Part shown: piece by piece, positions 1 through 8,331 of the stretch
Position numbering within the stretch: the first letter of the stretch is position 1
Layout: the number at the start of each line of letters is the position of its first letter
DNA from: Metasolibacillus meyeri
Lineage (GTDB): Bacteria; Bacillota; Bacilli; Bacillales_A; Planococcaceae
Assembly: GCF_003049505.1 (NCBI RefSeq)
Contig: NZ_PYWN01000017.1
Span: 1-44,499, forward strand
Length of the DNA stretch: 44,499 nt
Direction: 5' to 3'
Made by a program: the position numbers and the translations under genes
The notes under the pieces: model-generated
The model's input: only the letters and a program-made list of their open reading frames with translations
What the model was told of the DNA's origin: nothing
Databases searched by the model: none

Positions 1-64
1 ATATATGATTGTCGTTCTAAATAGGATAAAATAATAATAATTTACTAATTAAGGAGTGGGAAAA

Positions 65-910
65 ATGAAAAAGTTAAGCGATTTAGATTTAACATTAAGC
101 ATGGACAAGAAAATGTATAAAAAGAAGTTAAAAGTACTGCAATATGAAATGCTCAATGCACAACAATTTTTATTTAATAATAAAATTGGCTTAATTTTTG
201 TATTTGAAGGAATGGATGCTGCCGGTAAAGGTGGCGCAATTAAGCGATTAACCGAGCGAATCGATCCGCGCGGCTTAGTTGTACATCCCATTTCTGCTCC
301 ACAGCCACATGAGCTTCGCTATAATTATTTGCATCGCTTCTGGCGTAAATTACCACAGCATGGACAGATTGCAATATTTGACCGTTCTTGGTATGGACGA
401 GTCTTGGTTGAGCGCTTAGAAGGCTTTGCAACGAAAGAAGAGTGGGATCGAGCATATGGAGAAATAAACAGTTTTGAAAAATTATTAACTGATGGCGATT
501 ATATCGTAATTAAGTTTTGGTTACATATCGATGAAGAAGAGCAACTAAGACGTTTTAATGATCGAGCTGCGGACCCTTACAAAGCTTGGAAGTTAACAGA
601 CGAGGATTGGCGCAACCGAGATAAATTCAAAGATTATATGGTAGCGGCTAATGATATCTTTGCTAAAACAGATAGCGAGAATGCTCCGTGGATTTTAATA
701 CCTGGAAATGATAAATTATATGCACGTGTGCAAGTATTAAAAGAAGCGCTTGCTCATATAGAAAAGGAAGCGGAAAGAAGAGGCCTGCATTTAACGAATC
801 AATTTGTTGTACAGCCAGATGAAGAAGAAACAGAAGTGATTGAGCAAGTCAATGAAGAAGTAGCTAAACCGAAAAACGTAGTGAAAAGCAAAAGGAAGAA
901 GCGTAAATAA
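65..910 (+). CDS. ppk2: Polyphosphate kinase 2 family (PPK2)
   Basis: The 281-residue protein belongs to the PPK2 family, which moves phosphate between inorganic polyphosphate and nucleotides in the cytoplasm. A Walker A segment GMDAAGKGG lies at residues 49-57. A Walker B/lid segment FDRSWYGR follows at about 105-112, with D106 and R107 as expected catalytic residues. Between them sits the family segment DPRGLVVHPISAPQ. The C-terminal 20 residues are very basic and look like a disordered tail. ATG at 65 is preferred over GTG at 56 because AAGGAG at 51-56 gives an 8-nt spacing. The sequence alone does not decide whether AMP, ADP or GDP is the preferred acceptor. The stop codon runs directly into an intergenic repeat element. 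Confidence 0.93.
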   Translation: MKKLSDLDLTLSMDKKMYKKKLKVLQYEMLNAQQFLFNNKIGLIFVFEGMDAAGKGGAIKRLTERIDPRGLVVHPISAPQPHELRYNYLHRFWRKLPQHGQIAIFDRSWYGRVLVERLEGFATKEEWDRAYGEINSFEKLLTDGDYIVIKFWLHIDEEEQLRRFNDRAADPYKAWKLTDEDWRNRDKFKDYMVAANDIFAKTDSENAPWILIPGNDKLYARVQVLKEALAHIEKEAERRGLHLTNQFVVQPDEEETEVIEQVNEEVAKPKNVVKSKRKKRK

Positions 911-1158
911 AGTGAATCTTCAATCAGTAGGGGCTTCATCCTCCTCTGATTGGTGATAAAGGAGCACAAGCTAAGTGCTTCACATCCTGTGAAAACACTT
1001 ATTTGACCAATATCATGTTGGCCGAAAGTAGGGTTTTTACAGGCTGTTGATCTCCCACTTAAACATTTTCGTTTCATCTTATATTTTGAAGTGGAAGCCA
1101 TGTATCCTGCTGCTGACGCTATGTTTTTGGCACGTAAAAGATTGTTAATACGGGATAA
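911..1158 (+). repeat. Multi-hairpin intergenic repeat, copy A
   Basis: This first of four related copies begins at the base after the PPK2 stop codon. It starts AGTGAA, followed by a hairpin with CAATCAG and CTGATTG arms. Next come TTCAC/GTGAA and CCAATA/TGTTGG hairpins, the segment GGGTTTTTACAGGCTGTT, a CCCACTT/AAGTGG hairpin, and the 3' end TTAATACGGGATAA. Relative to copy B it carries about 45 extra bases before that end. I see no gene in the interval 911-1246. Confidence 0.8.
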
Positions 1159-1246
1159 ATTTTTTGAGGAGAAGGCGCTTGAGTTGAGCGCTGTATAAAA
1201 AATGCTGAGAGATTTTTTTAGCTTATTTCAAAAGAAAGGTGATAAG

Positions 1247-1792
1247 GTGATTACTATTGCGTGTGATCGATGTGATTTACGAACTTTAGTAGAAGCAGAT
1301 GCACCTAATTTGGCAGTGTTGCTATCTGAAAATAAATATTTTTGGTCAACATATGAGCCACTACATCATCCTAATTTTTATACAGTAGAAACACAACGTA
1401 AAAAAATTGTGGAAAGTTTATACTTGTTAGAAGAAAAGCGAGAGTTTTCGTTCGGGATATTTGTCAAAGGGACAAATCGCTTAATTGGGCATATTTCTTT
1501 ATACGCGGTTAAAAGACTCCCATATTCAAGTGCATTTATTGGCTATTCAATGGATCAGCATTTTGTAGGAAAAGGCATTGCGACAGAGGCAGCAAAGATT
1601 GTAGCGAAATTTGCCTTTGAGCAAGTGGGGGTGCATCGTATTGAGGCATATGTAGCACCGACTAATACCCCTTCTATACGTGTATTAGAAAAGGTAGGCT
1701 TCCAGAAGGAAGGGCTCTTACGCAAGCTATTATTTATTAATGGTCAATGGGTAGATCATTATATGTTTGCACTGTTGATGGAGGATTTCTAA
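1247..1792 (+). CDS. GNAT family N-acetyltransferase (RimJ/RimL type)
   Basis: This is a Gcn5-related acetyltransferase that would move the acetyl group of acetyl-CoA to an amine, probably a protein N-terminus or a small amine. The fold is visible as CDLRTLVEADAP near the start, then an IGHISLY strand, a GYSMDQHFVGKGIATEAAK acetyl-CoA loop, and the typical NTPSIRVLEKVGFQKEG helix. I chose GTG at 1247 because AAAGG at 1235-1239 gives a 7-nt spacing and the protein then begins MITIACDR as relatives do. An in-frame ATG at 1202 would add 15 residues but has no ribosome binding site at a normal distance. The gene is alone, between two copies of the same intergenic repeat. The substrate cannot be told from sequence. 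Confidence 0.85.
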   Translation: MITIACDRCDLRTLVEADAPNLAVLLSENKYFWSTYEPLHHPNFYTVETQRKKIVESLYLLEEKREFSFGIFVKGTNRLIGHISLYAVKRLPYSSAFIGYSMDQHFVGKGIATEAAKIVAKFAFEQVGVHRIEAYVAPTNTPSIRVLEKVGFQKEGLLRKLLFINGQWVDHYMFALLMEDF

Positions 1793-1828
1793 AGAGAGAT
1801 TAAGCTAGCGAAATATCATTATCAACAA

Positions 1829-2044
1829 AGTGAACCTTCAATCAGTGGGAGTTTTCTTCATCTCCTACTGATTGTTAATAAAGGGATACAAGCTAAGCAC
1901 TTCACGTCCTGTGAAAACGCTTGTGTGACCAATATCCTGTTGGCCTCAATCGGGTTTTTACAGACTGTTGATCCCCCACTTAAATATTTTGGCTTTACCC
2001 TATATTTTGAAGTAGGGGTCTTACAGTCTGTTAATACGGGATAA
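1829..2044 (+). repeat. Multi-hairpin intergenic repeat, copy B
   Basis: This is the most regular copy. A 13-bp hairpin has left arm CAATCAGTGGGAG and right arm CTCCTACTGATTG. ACAAGC pairs with GCTTGT around a TTCAC/GTGAA hairpin, and CCAATA pairs with TGTTGG. The last hairpin has arms CCCCCACTT and AAGTAGGGG. It is bracketed by two direct repeats, TTACAGACTGTT and TTACAGTCTGTT. The copy ends TTAATACGGGATAA. It starts 36 nt after the acetyltransferase stop and ends just before a strong terminator. Confidence 0.82.
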
Positions 2045-2046
2045 CT

Positions 2047-2103
2047 TAAAATACGAACTATTATGAGGTTTTCATAGAAAATACCATAATAGTTCGTATT
2101 TTA
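2047..2103. terminator. Bidirectional terminator between convergent genes
   Basis: Arms at 2047-2065 and 2085-2103 form a perfect 19-bp stem, TAAAATACGAACTATTATG and its complement. The loop can itself fold (GTTTTC/GAAAAT). A-rich and T-rich arm ends give U-tracts in both directions, fitting a shared terminator for the acetyltransferase (+) and the carbonic anhydrase (-). Confidence 0.85.
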
Positions 2104-2132
2104 GTTTGGCTGAAATTTTTTTGTCTCAGCCT

Positions 2133-2699
2133 TTATAAAAACTCGCTACCATCTTGAATTAAATCAAGACGTCCTGTGTTTGGATCAATGACAAGACCAT
2201 GAACAGGTATTCCTTTTGGCATAAGTGGGTGTTGACGGACAAGCTCCACACTTTTTAAAACACTTGTCGTTACATCGCCAAAGCCACGCAGCCATTCGCG
2301 TAAATCAACACCTGAGTAGCTAATAATATCGAGTGTTTCTTGAGCAACACCGCGTTCTCTCATGCTATCAAGTACGTGGTCAGGGTCAACTGCACTCATA
2401 CCACAATCATAGTGACCAATAACATACACTTCATCTGCTTGTAATGCATAAACCCCTACTAGCAAGCTACGCATAATGCCGCCGAACGGATGATTGACAA
2501 TAGCTCCAGCACTTTTTACGATTTTGACATCCCCATTGCGAAAATTCATCGCTTTTGGCAATAACTCAACTAATCGCGTATCCATACAAGTAAGGATCAC
2601 GATTCTTTTATCAGGATATTTAGTCGTAATATAAGGCTCATATTGTTTATGTGCTACGAAAAATTCATTGAAATTTAAAATTTCTTTTAATGAAGTCAT
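2133..2699 (-). CDS. Beta-class carbonic anhydrase
   Basis: The 188-residue zinc enzyme interconverts CO2 and bicarbonate in the cytoplasm. The beta-class zinc ligands are present: C38 in CMDTR, with the D40/R42 dyad, then H96 and C99 in GHYDC. It resembles the YvdA type of Bacillus. I start at the ATG at 2699, which has AAAGGGG 7 nt upstream. A longer frame from 2819 would add 40 hydrophobic residues, but its first codon lies inside the terminator hairpin at 2807-2845, so the extension is probably not made. The gene converges on the acetyltransferase. Confidence 0.92.
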   Translation of the reverse strand: MTSLKEILNFNEFFVAHKQYEPYITTKYPDKRIVILTCMDTRLVELLPKAMNFRNGDVKIVKSAGAIVNHPFGGIMRSLLVGVYALQADEVYVIGHYDCGMSAVDPDHVLDSMRERGVAQETLDIISYSGVDLREWLRGFGDVTTSVLKSVELVRQHPLMPKGIPVHGLVIDPNTGRLDLIQDGSEFL

Positions 2700-2806
2700 A
2701 TAATTGCCCCTTTCCTTTACAACTAAATTGTAAAGCAAAATAGAAAGAATGCCAAATAGTAAAATCACCAGCTTTTCCTTAAAAAATGACAATATTCGTA
2801 TAGAAA

Positions 2807-2845
2807 AAGACTGTATCATAAGCCCATACTTATGAACACAGTCTT
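2807..2845 (-). terminator. Terminator of the small membrane protein gene
   Basis: Read on the minus strand, AAGACTG and CTTATGA pair with their complements around a GGGC-containing loop, and the stem is followed by TTTTTC. It separates the 52-residue protein gene from the carbonic anhydrase gene. Confidence 0.72.
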
Positions 2846-2857
2846 AAACTTACTTTA

Positions 2858-3016
2858 TTATTTTTTAGCATCGATACGAGTAGAATCAGATGACTGTAAA
2901 CCTACACGTAAGTAATGAATAAAGAACCATACAGAAAGTATAAGGACTACTGTAAACCCTAATACTGTTGTGTAGAAATAAGATGTCATTGGATGATGAT
3001 GATCAAAAATAAACAT
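2858..3016 (-). CDS. Small single-pass membrane protein, 52 residues
   Basis: The frame begins MFIFDHHHPMTSYFYTT. One strong transmembrane segment follows at about residues 17-35 (VLGFTVVLILSVWFFIHYL), then a short polar tail ending RIDAKK. GGGAG lies about 8 nt before the ATG, and a terminator directly follows the stop, so this looks like an expressed one-gene unit. The HHH cluster next to the membrane could bind metal or heme, but that is only a guess. I do not recognise the family. A small accessory subunit of a membrane complex is one possibility. Confidence 0.6.
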   Translation of the reverse strand: MFIFDHHHPMTSYFYTTVLGFTVVLILSVWFFIHYLRVGLQSSDSTRIDAKK

Positions 3017-3145
3017 TACTTCTATCTCCCTTCATACAATCATTATTTACTATTATACATGAAAAATTACTAGCAAAGTAGAGCTAATTCATATTATTCA
3101 AATTTAATAGTTGAACTTATGTCAACATTTTGAAGGAAATGTCCA

Positions 3146-4381
3146 CTAAAATGCCCAATTCCCGTTGCGGAATACAGGCTCTTTTTGACCTTCAGCTGTA
3201 ATGCCATCAATATTCATTTCACCAGAGCCGACCATAAAATCAACATGCGTAATGCTTTGATTTAAGCCATTTGCTAATAAATCTTCTGATGACATCGTTT
3301 TGCCGCCTTCTAGACAGAATGCATAGGCACTACCGATTGCAAAGTGATTCGATGCATTTTCATCAAATAATGTATTAAAGAATAAGAGACCAGATGCTGA
3401 AATTGGTGATTCGTGTGGAACAAGGGCAACCTCACCTAAATAATGTGCTCCCTCATCTGTTTCAACTAATTGTTTTAAAATTTCTTCGCCTTGCTCAGCT
3501 TCCACCTTCACAATGCGACCCTCTTCAAAAGTTAGCTTGAAGTTGTCAATAATATTACCGCCATAGCTTAACGGCTTTGTACTAGAAACATAGCCATTTA
3601 CCCCTTTTTGATGCGGTACTGTAAATACTTCTTCAGTCGGCATATTTGCCATAAATTCATGACCACGCTCATTGACACTACCTGCACCACACCATAAATG
3701 ACCTTTCGGCAATTCAATTGTTAAATCCGTACCAGGAGCTATATAGTGTAGCTTTGCATATTTTTTGTCATTTAAGTAATCAACCTTTGCATGTAATGCA
3801 TCATCATGATTTTTCCATGCTTCAACAGGATTTGCTAAATCAGCACGAGTTGCTTTGAAAATAGCATTCCATAATGCATTTACTTGCTCGTCTGCTGATA
3901 ATTCAGGGAATACTTTAGCTGCCCAATCTTGAGAGGCCGCAGCAACAACTGTCCAGCTAATCTTATCTGACTGTACATACTGGCGATATTTATTTAACGC
4001 TGTACCAGCTGCTTTTTGAGTTGCTGCAATTCGCTTCGTGTCAATACCTTTTAATAAATCTGGGCTTTGAGAAACAATTGACATAAATGCAGCGCCTTGT
4101 TCAGCTAACCATTCGCGCTCATGCTTTTTCCATTCAGGGAAAAATTCAAATGAATCTTCCGGTGCTAATTCATAGCGCAGACGTGCAATTTCATCATCCG
4201 TAAAATCGACAAATACTTGACGAGCGCCATTTTCATAAGCGACTTTTGTAATTAGACGAACAAATGGTGCTACTTCTGTAGAAGCTTGAATAAAAAGGAA
4301 TTGGTCTTTTTGGATATTTACTCCTATTTTTACAGCGAGTTCAGCGTATTTTAATAAATTTTTTTCAAAAACTGTGCTCAT
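3146..4381 (-). CDS. M29 family aminopeptidase (AmpS/PepS type)
   Basis: The 411-residue cytoplasmic metallo-aminopeptidase would remove N-terminal residues from peptides. The whole length matches the thermophilic aminopeptidase (M29) family. Metal-ligand regions include the LPKGHLWCGAGSVNERGHEFMANMP segment, the TDEGAHYLGEVALVP segment, the FFNTLFDENASNHFAIGSAY segment (a clear family signature), and HVDFMVGS near the end. The start ATG has GGAGG 9 nt upstream. The gene stands alone, divergent from motA. Substrate breadth within this family is wide and cannot be read from sequence. Confidence 0.92.
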   Translation of the reverse strand: MSTVFEKNLLKYAELAVKIGVNIQKDQFLFIQASTEVAPFVRLITKVAYENGARQVFVDFTDDEIARLRYELAPEDSFEFFPEWKKHEREWLAEQGAAFMSIVSQSPDLLKGIDTKRIAATQKAAGTALNKYRQYVQSDKISWTVVAAASQDWAAKVFPELSADEQVNALWNAIFKATRADLANPVEAWKNHDDALHAKVDYLNDKKYAKLHYIAPGTDLTIELPKGHLWCGAGSVNERGHEFMANMPTEEVFTVPHQKGVNGYVSSTKPLSYGGNIIDNFKLTFEEGRIVKVEAEQGEEILKQLVETDEGAHYLGEVALVPHESPISASGLLFFNTLFDENASNHFAIGSAYAFCLEGGKTMSSEDLLANGLNQSITHVDFMVGSGEMNIDGITAEGQKEPVFRNGNWAF

Positions 4382-4563
4382 TTTCTCATGTCCTCCATCA
4401 TTTTTATAATAAAAAGCAATCGTATTGCTACCATCTAATCAAATATACCGAAATTCATAGAAAAATGCATTAATACATCGAAAAAAAATGTAAATAAGCT
4501 TATACTAAATGATAGAATATAATTATAAAATAAAAACAGTATAGGTTATTGGAGGTATACATA

Positions 4564-5364
4564 ATGGATCTTTCCTCGTTAATAGGTATAGTTCTAGCAT
4601 TTGTTTCATTAATTGTAGGTATGATACTTAAAGGGGTAGGCTTAAGCTCACTAGCGAACCCAGCGGCCATTTTAATTATTATTTTTGGTACTATTTCCGC
4701 AGTAGTAATCGCCTTTCCGATGAAGGAATTAAAACGAGTGCCAAAACTATTTAAAGTACTATTTACAGAAACGAAATTAACTAGCGACATAGAAATTATT
4801 AAAATGTTTTCTCAATGGGCTGATTTAGCACGTCGTGAAGGATTGTTAGCGCTTGAGAGTAAAGCAGCAGAAATTGAAGACCCATTTTTGAAAAATGGCT
4901 TAACGCTTGCAATTGATGGTCAAAATGCAGACTATATTCGCGATGTATTATCCGAAGAAGTTGAAGCGATGGAAGATCGTCATACAAGTGGAGCTTTAAT
5001 TTTTACACAAGCAGGTACATATGCACCGACGTTAGGGGTATTAGGGGCCGTAATTGGTTTAATTGCTGCGTTAAAAGATTTAAGCGATGTTGAGGCATTA
5101 GGATATGCCATTTCTGCAGCGTTCGTTGCGACATTATTAGGGATTTTCACAGGTTACGTATTGTGGCATCCATTTGCTAATAAGCTGAAGCGAAAATCTT
5201 CTGTCGAGGCAAAGCAAAAGCGTATGATGGTTGAAGGGATTTTATCCGTTCTTGAAGGGGAAGCGCCACGTGTCATTGAACAAAAGCTAGCTTCTTACTT
5301 ATCTTTAGAAGAACGTAAGCAAATCATGGAAAGCGGGGCGGGTGGCCTTGGCAAAGAAGCATAA
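4564..5364 (+). CDS. motA: Flagellar motor stator protein MotA
   Basis: The 266-residue inner-membrane stator subunit forms, with MotB, the ion channel that drives flagellar rotation. Four transmembrane segments are visible at about residues 5-25, 32-50, 150-170 and 182-202. Conserved family blocks include ANPAAILIIIFGTISAV, the cytoplasmic LARREGLLALE, and AGTYAPTLGVLGAVIGLI with the channel proline. The match to B. subtilis MotA, from memory, is close along the whole length. ATG at 4564 has GGAGG (4551-4555) at 8 nt. The motB frame overlaps its 3' end, so the two are translationally coupled. I saw no convincing sigma-D promoter upstream. Confidence 0.95.
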   Translation: MDLSSLIGIVLAFVSLIVGMILKGVGLSSLANPAAILIIIFGTISAVVIAFPMKELKRVPKLFKVLFTETKLTSDIEIIKMFSQWADLARREGLLALESKAAEIEDPFLKNGLTLAIDGQNADYIRDVLSEEVEAMEDRHTSGALIFTQAGTYAPTLGVLGAVIGLIAALKDLSDVEALGYAISAAFVATLLGIFTGYVLWHPFANKLKRKSSVEAKQKRMMVEGILSVLEGEAPRVIEQKLASYLSLEERKQIMESGAGGLGKEA

Positions 5365-6115
5365 AAAACATAAAAAGCACGAAGAGCATATTGATGAGTC
5401 TTGGTTAGTTCCATATGCTGACATATTGACATTATTATTGGCGCTGTTTATTGTACTATTTGCTTCTAGCTCAGTAGACCAAGAAAAGCTAGAAAGGGTA
5501 TCTGAAGTATTTAGCGAAATATTTGATGGCGGTATCAGTGTAATGGACAACCCATCTGTAGTACCAGATCCAAATGCGATAAGTGATGAAGTGACGGATC
5601 AAGTAATGAAGTATGTAAGGGATCAAGAAGAGCTACAGGATACGTTAAGAAGAATAGAGGAGTTTATCGCTGTCAATGAGCTAGAAGAGCAGTTTGAAGT
5701 GATAAAGGTAGAAGATGGCGGTGTGCAAATTATCATTCGTGATAGCATACTTTTTGACCCAGGAAGAGCAGACATCAAGCCCGAGTATGAAGCCATCGCA
5801 GGGGAACTATCAACTATTTTATATTCGGATATACCACGTAGAATTATCATTAGAGGGCATACGGATAATGTACCAATGAATAATGCACAGTTTCACTCAA
5901 ACTGGGATTTATCTGGGATGCGAGCAACTAGATTTTTAGATAGTATTCTTGAGAGTAACCCAGATTTAGACCCAAGTTATTTTAGTGCAATTGGCAAGAG
6001 TGAGTATGATCCAATTGCTGATAATGCAACACCAGAGGGTCGTGCAAAAAACCGTCGTGTTGAAGTATTAATTCAGCCATTAGTGGCAGAAGACGGCAGC
6101 GATATTGATGAATAA
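5342..6115 (+). CDS. motB: Flagellar motor stator protein MotB
   Basis: This is the MotA partner and peptidoglycan anchor. A basic, histidine-rich cytoplasmic tail (KKHKKHKKHEEH) precedes one membrane helix, PYADILTLLLALFIVLF. Its Asp (residue 27 from the GTG start) is the ion-binding residue. A helical linker follows, then an OmpA-like peptidoglycan-binding domain from about residue 120, with GHTDNVPM and GRAKNRRVEVL. The helix reads IVLF, as in proton-type MotB; sodium-type MotS tends to have leucine at the valine position (from memory, moderately sure). Start choice is uncertain. GTG at 5342 overlaps motA by 23 nt. TTG at 5348 would begin at AKKHKK like relatives and lies 9 nt after GGGG. 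Confidence 0.94.
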   Translation: MALAKKHKKHKKHEEHIDESWLVPYADILTLLLALFIVLFASSSVDQEKLERVSEVFSEIFDGGISVMDNPSVVPDPNAISDEVTDQVMKYVRDQEELQDTLRRIEEFIAVNELEEQFEVIKVEDGGVQIIIRDSILFDPGRADIKPEYEAIAGELSTILYSDIPRRIIIRGHTDNVPMNNAQFHSNWDLSGMRATRFLDSILESNPDLDPSYFSAIGKSEYDPIADNATPEGRAKNRRVEVLIQPLVAEDGSDIDE

Positions 6116-6126
6116 TTGAAGATAGT

Positions 6127-6177
6127 AAGGCTGTAGGTAAAGCTTGTTTATGCAAGGTTTTTCCTACAGCCTTTTTT
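6127..6177 (+). terminator. Terminator after motAB
   Basis: AAGGCTGTAGG (6127-6137) pairs with CCTACAGCCTT (6163-6173), and a T-run follows. An inner CTTG/CAAG pairing extends the stem. Confidence 0.88.
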
Positions 6178-6188
6178 GCGTTTTTAAT

Positions 6189-6219
6189 AAAGAAATTTTG
6201 CCAACGTCAAAATTTCTTT
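6189..6219 (+). promoter_or_regulatory. Inverted repeat touching the psuK -35 box
   Basis: AAAGAAATTTTG (6189-6200) and CAAAATTTCTTT (6208-6219) form a perfect 12-bp inverted repeat with a 7-nt centre. The right arm ends on the first two bases of the psuK -35 hexamer. There is no T-run, so an operator is more likely than a terminator. Confidence 0.5.
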
Positions 6220-6246
6220 GACTTCCTCTAAACAAAAGTTTATAAT
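6218..6246 (+). promoter_or_regulatory. Sigma-A promoter of psuK-psuG
   Basis: TTGACT (6218-6223) and TATAAT (6241-6246) are separated by exactly 17 nt. A 12-nt direct repeat, TAAACAAAAGTT, occurs at 6229-6240 and 6248-6259, on either side of the -10 box and 19 nt apart. This suggests binding of a repressor across the transcription start. Confidence 0.8.
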
Positions 6247-6275
6247 TTAAACAAAAGTTCTTGGAGGGGATTGCA

Positions 6276-7364
6276 ATGAATGACAAGGAGCAGCTTGTCC
6301 TACAATCGATTCGAGGAAATCCTTATTTATCACAGCAAGAAATGGCGGAGAAATTAAATATGTCACGCCCCGCTCTTGCCAATATTATTTCTGGTTTGAT
6401 AAAAAAAGGAGAAATCGTCGGTCGGGCATATGTCTTACCAACAAAGCAAACTATACTTGCGATAGGTGGGGCAAATGTTGACAGGAAACTTTATATTACA
6501 AATAAAGTTCAGTTAGCAACATCGAACCCTGTAACAGCCAATGAAAGTGTCGGCGGTGTTGCCCGCAATATTGCAGAAAATCTAGGGCGCCTAGGTAATC
6601 AAGTAAAATTGCTAACGACACTTGGGCAAGATGCAGATGCACAAATGATTGAACAAGCGAGTCGCGCTTTTATTGAGCTAGATGTAATAGAAAAGCTGGT
6701 GGAGGAGCAAACAGGTTCCTATACAGCCATATTAGATCAACATGGCGATCTTGTTATCGCATTAGCGAATATGGCCATTTATGATGCACTCACGCCAAGT
6801 CTTCTCGAAAAGCATATCGCAACATTAATAAACGCTTCAGCAATTGTGATTGATTTAAACTGCCCGAAGGAAACGGTTACGTATGTGCAGCAGCTTGCGA
6901 AGGAGCGAGATATTCCATTAGCTATTATCCCTGTTTCATCACCTAAAATGAATCGAATGCCTGATGATTTACAAGGTGTCACTTATTTTATTTGTAATCG
7001 AGATGAAGCGGAAACATACTTGCATATGACATTTACAGATGACGCTGGTTATGAAGAAGCAGTAAAAGCATTGCTACAAAAAGGGGCAAAGCATGTTGTT
7101 CTCACTTTAGGTGAACAAGGTGTGCTAGTTGGAGATGAGGCAGGCTTACAGCATTATGCCGCATATGAAATAGAAGATGTGAAAGATGTAACAGGCGCGG
7201 GAGATGCCTTTGTTAGCGCTACTTTACATGGTGTGATGCAAGGAGACACTCTACATGAAGCGGTGCAATTTGCACTTTATCACGCCGCGAAAACATTGCA
7301 AGCAAATACGACGGTACGTCAAGTGACACAAAACGAATATAATAATTGGAGGAATTCACAATGA
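6276..7364 (+). CDS. psuK: Pseudouridine kinase with N-terminal winged helix
   Basis: The 362-residue PfkB/ribokinase-family enzyme would phosphorylate pseudouridine to pseudouridine 5'-phosphate, the substrate of the next gene. Residues 1-55 form a winged helix-turn-helix ([22 protein letters not shown]). The kinase begins at [14 protein letters not shown], has the sugar-binding [20 protein letters not shown], and carries the catalytic signature VTGAGDAF near the end. The HTH-kinase fusion is known in YeiC-like PsuK proteins and suggests self-regulation at the repeats around its promoter. ATG at 6276 has GGAGGGG at 6 nt. It overlaps psuG by 4 nt (ATGA). The function call rests largely on the psuG neighbour, since the family also contains sugar kinases. 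Confidence 0.88.
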   Translation: MNDKEQLVLQSIRGNPYLSQQEMAEKLNMSRPALANIISGLIKKGEIVGRAYVLPTKQTILAIGGANVDRKLYITNKVQLATSNPVTANESVGGVARNIAENLGRLGNQVKLLTTLGQDADAQMIEQASRAFIELDVIEKLVEEQTGSYTAILDQHGDLVIALANMAIYDALTPSLLEKHIATLINASAIVIDLNCPKETVTYVQQLAKERDIPLAIIPVSSPKMNRMPDDLQGVTYFICNRDEAETYLHMTFTDDAGYEEAVKALLQKGAKHVVLTLGEQGVLVGDEAGLQHYAAYEIEDVKDVTGAGDAFVSATLHGVMQGDTLHEAVQFALYHAAKTLQANTTVRQVTQNEYNNWRNSQ

Positions 7365-8275
7365 AACAATATTTATCTTATTCACAAGAGGTTTTAGAGG
7401 CAATGGAAAAAGGTTTACCAATCGTTGCATTAGAATCAACAATTATCTCTCACGGTATGCCTTATCCACAAAATGTACAAACAGCGCGTGAAGTAGAGCA
7501 AATTATTCGCGACAATGGTGCAGTACCAGCAACGATTGCTTTAATTGATGGACAAATTAAAATCGGTTTATCTGATGATGAGTTAGAAATGTTTGGTAAC
7601 GCACAAGGTGTAGCAAAAGCTTCTCGCCGTGATTTAGGCTATTTACTTGCGACAAAAAAATTAGGTGCGACAACAGTAGCAGCAACGATGATTTGTGCAG
7701 AGCTTGCAGACATCGAACTATTTGTAACAGGTGGTATCGGTGGTGTACATCGTGGTGCTGAAACAACAATGGATATTTCAGCAGACTTAGAAGAGCTTGC
7801 AATGACAAATGTAGCCGTTGTTTGCGCAGGAGCAAAATCAATTTTAGATATTGGCTTAACATTAGAATACTTAGAAACAAAAGGTGTACCTGTGATTGGT
7901 TATGAAACAGATGTCTTACCAGCATTCTTTACGAGAGAAAGTGAATTTGCTGTAAACTTCCGTGGTAACTCAGCAGAGGAAGTAGCGGCAATGATGCGTG
8001 CGAAGTGGAATTTAGGTTTACGTGGTGGAGCAATCATTGCGAATCCGATTCCTGTAGAGCATTCAATGGAAGCAAGTTTCATTAACGGCATTATTGCAGG
8101 TGCATTAGAAGAAGCAACTCAAAAAGGCATCGCTGGTAAGGATGTAACACCATTCTTACTAGGCAAAGTAAAAGAGCTAACAGAAGGCAAATCATTAGAT
8201 GCAAATATTGCATTAGTTAAACATAACGCGAAAATTGGTGCAGGAATTGCTGTAGCTTTAACGGCAAATAAATAA
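7361..8275 (+). CDS. psuG: Pseudouridine-5'-phosphate glycosidase
   Basis: The 304-residue cytoplasmic enzyme reversibly cleaves the C-C glycosidic bond of pseudouridine 5'-phosphate to uracil and ribose 5-phosphate, completing salvage of pseudouridine from RNA breakdown. The sequence matches PsuG throughout: [16 protein letters not shown] near the start, the KASRRDLGY segment containing the catalytic lysine region, and [21 protein letters not shown]. The [11 protein letters not shown] segment lies in the C-terminal third. GGAGG at 7348-7352 lies inside psuK, 8 nt before the ATG. The two genes are coupled by the 4-nt overlap and end at a terminator. Codon use looks optimised, with many GCA, GGT and ACA codons. 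Confidence 0.95.
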   Translation: MKQYLSYSQEVLEAMEKGLPIVALESTIISHGMPYPQNVQTAREVEQIIRDNGAVPATIALIDGQIKIGLSDDELEMFGNAQGVAKASRRDLGYLLATKKLGATTVAATMICAELADIELFVTGGIGGVHRGAETTMDISADLEELAMTNVAVVCAGAKSILDIGLTLEYLETKGVPVIGYETDVLPAFFTRESEFAVNFRGNSAEEVAAMMRAKWNLGLRGGAIIANPIPVEHSMEASFINGIIAGALEEATQKGIAGKDVTPFLLGKVKELTEGKSLDANIALVKHNAKIGAGIAVALTANK

Positions 8276-8278
8276 TAG

Positions 8279-8329
8279 AAAATGTCCCCTAGCTGTCCTT
8301 GCAATGTGAAAGGATACTAGGGGCATTTT
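8279..8329. terminator. Bidirectional terminator, psuG / response regulator
   Basis: The left arm ending TCCCCTAG (8279-8292) pairs with CTAGGGGCATTTT (8317-8329), with one bulged base. The ends are A-rich and T-rich, so it can serve both convergent units. Confidence 0.82.
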
Positions 8330-8331
8330 GT

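Noticed and set aside
2700-2819. Membrane-helix extension of the carbonic anhydrase
   Set aside because: The extended start lies inside a terminator hairpin and lacks a ribosome binding site, while the ATG at 2699 has a strong one.
7557-7925. Long frame antisense to psuG
   Set aside because: Leu/His-rich translation and no start signal; it is a shadow of the biased codon use of psuG.
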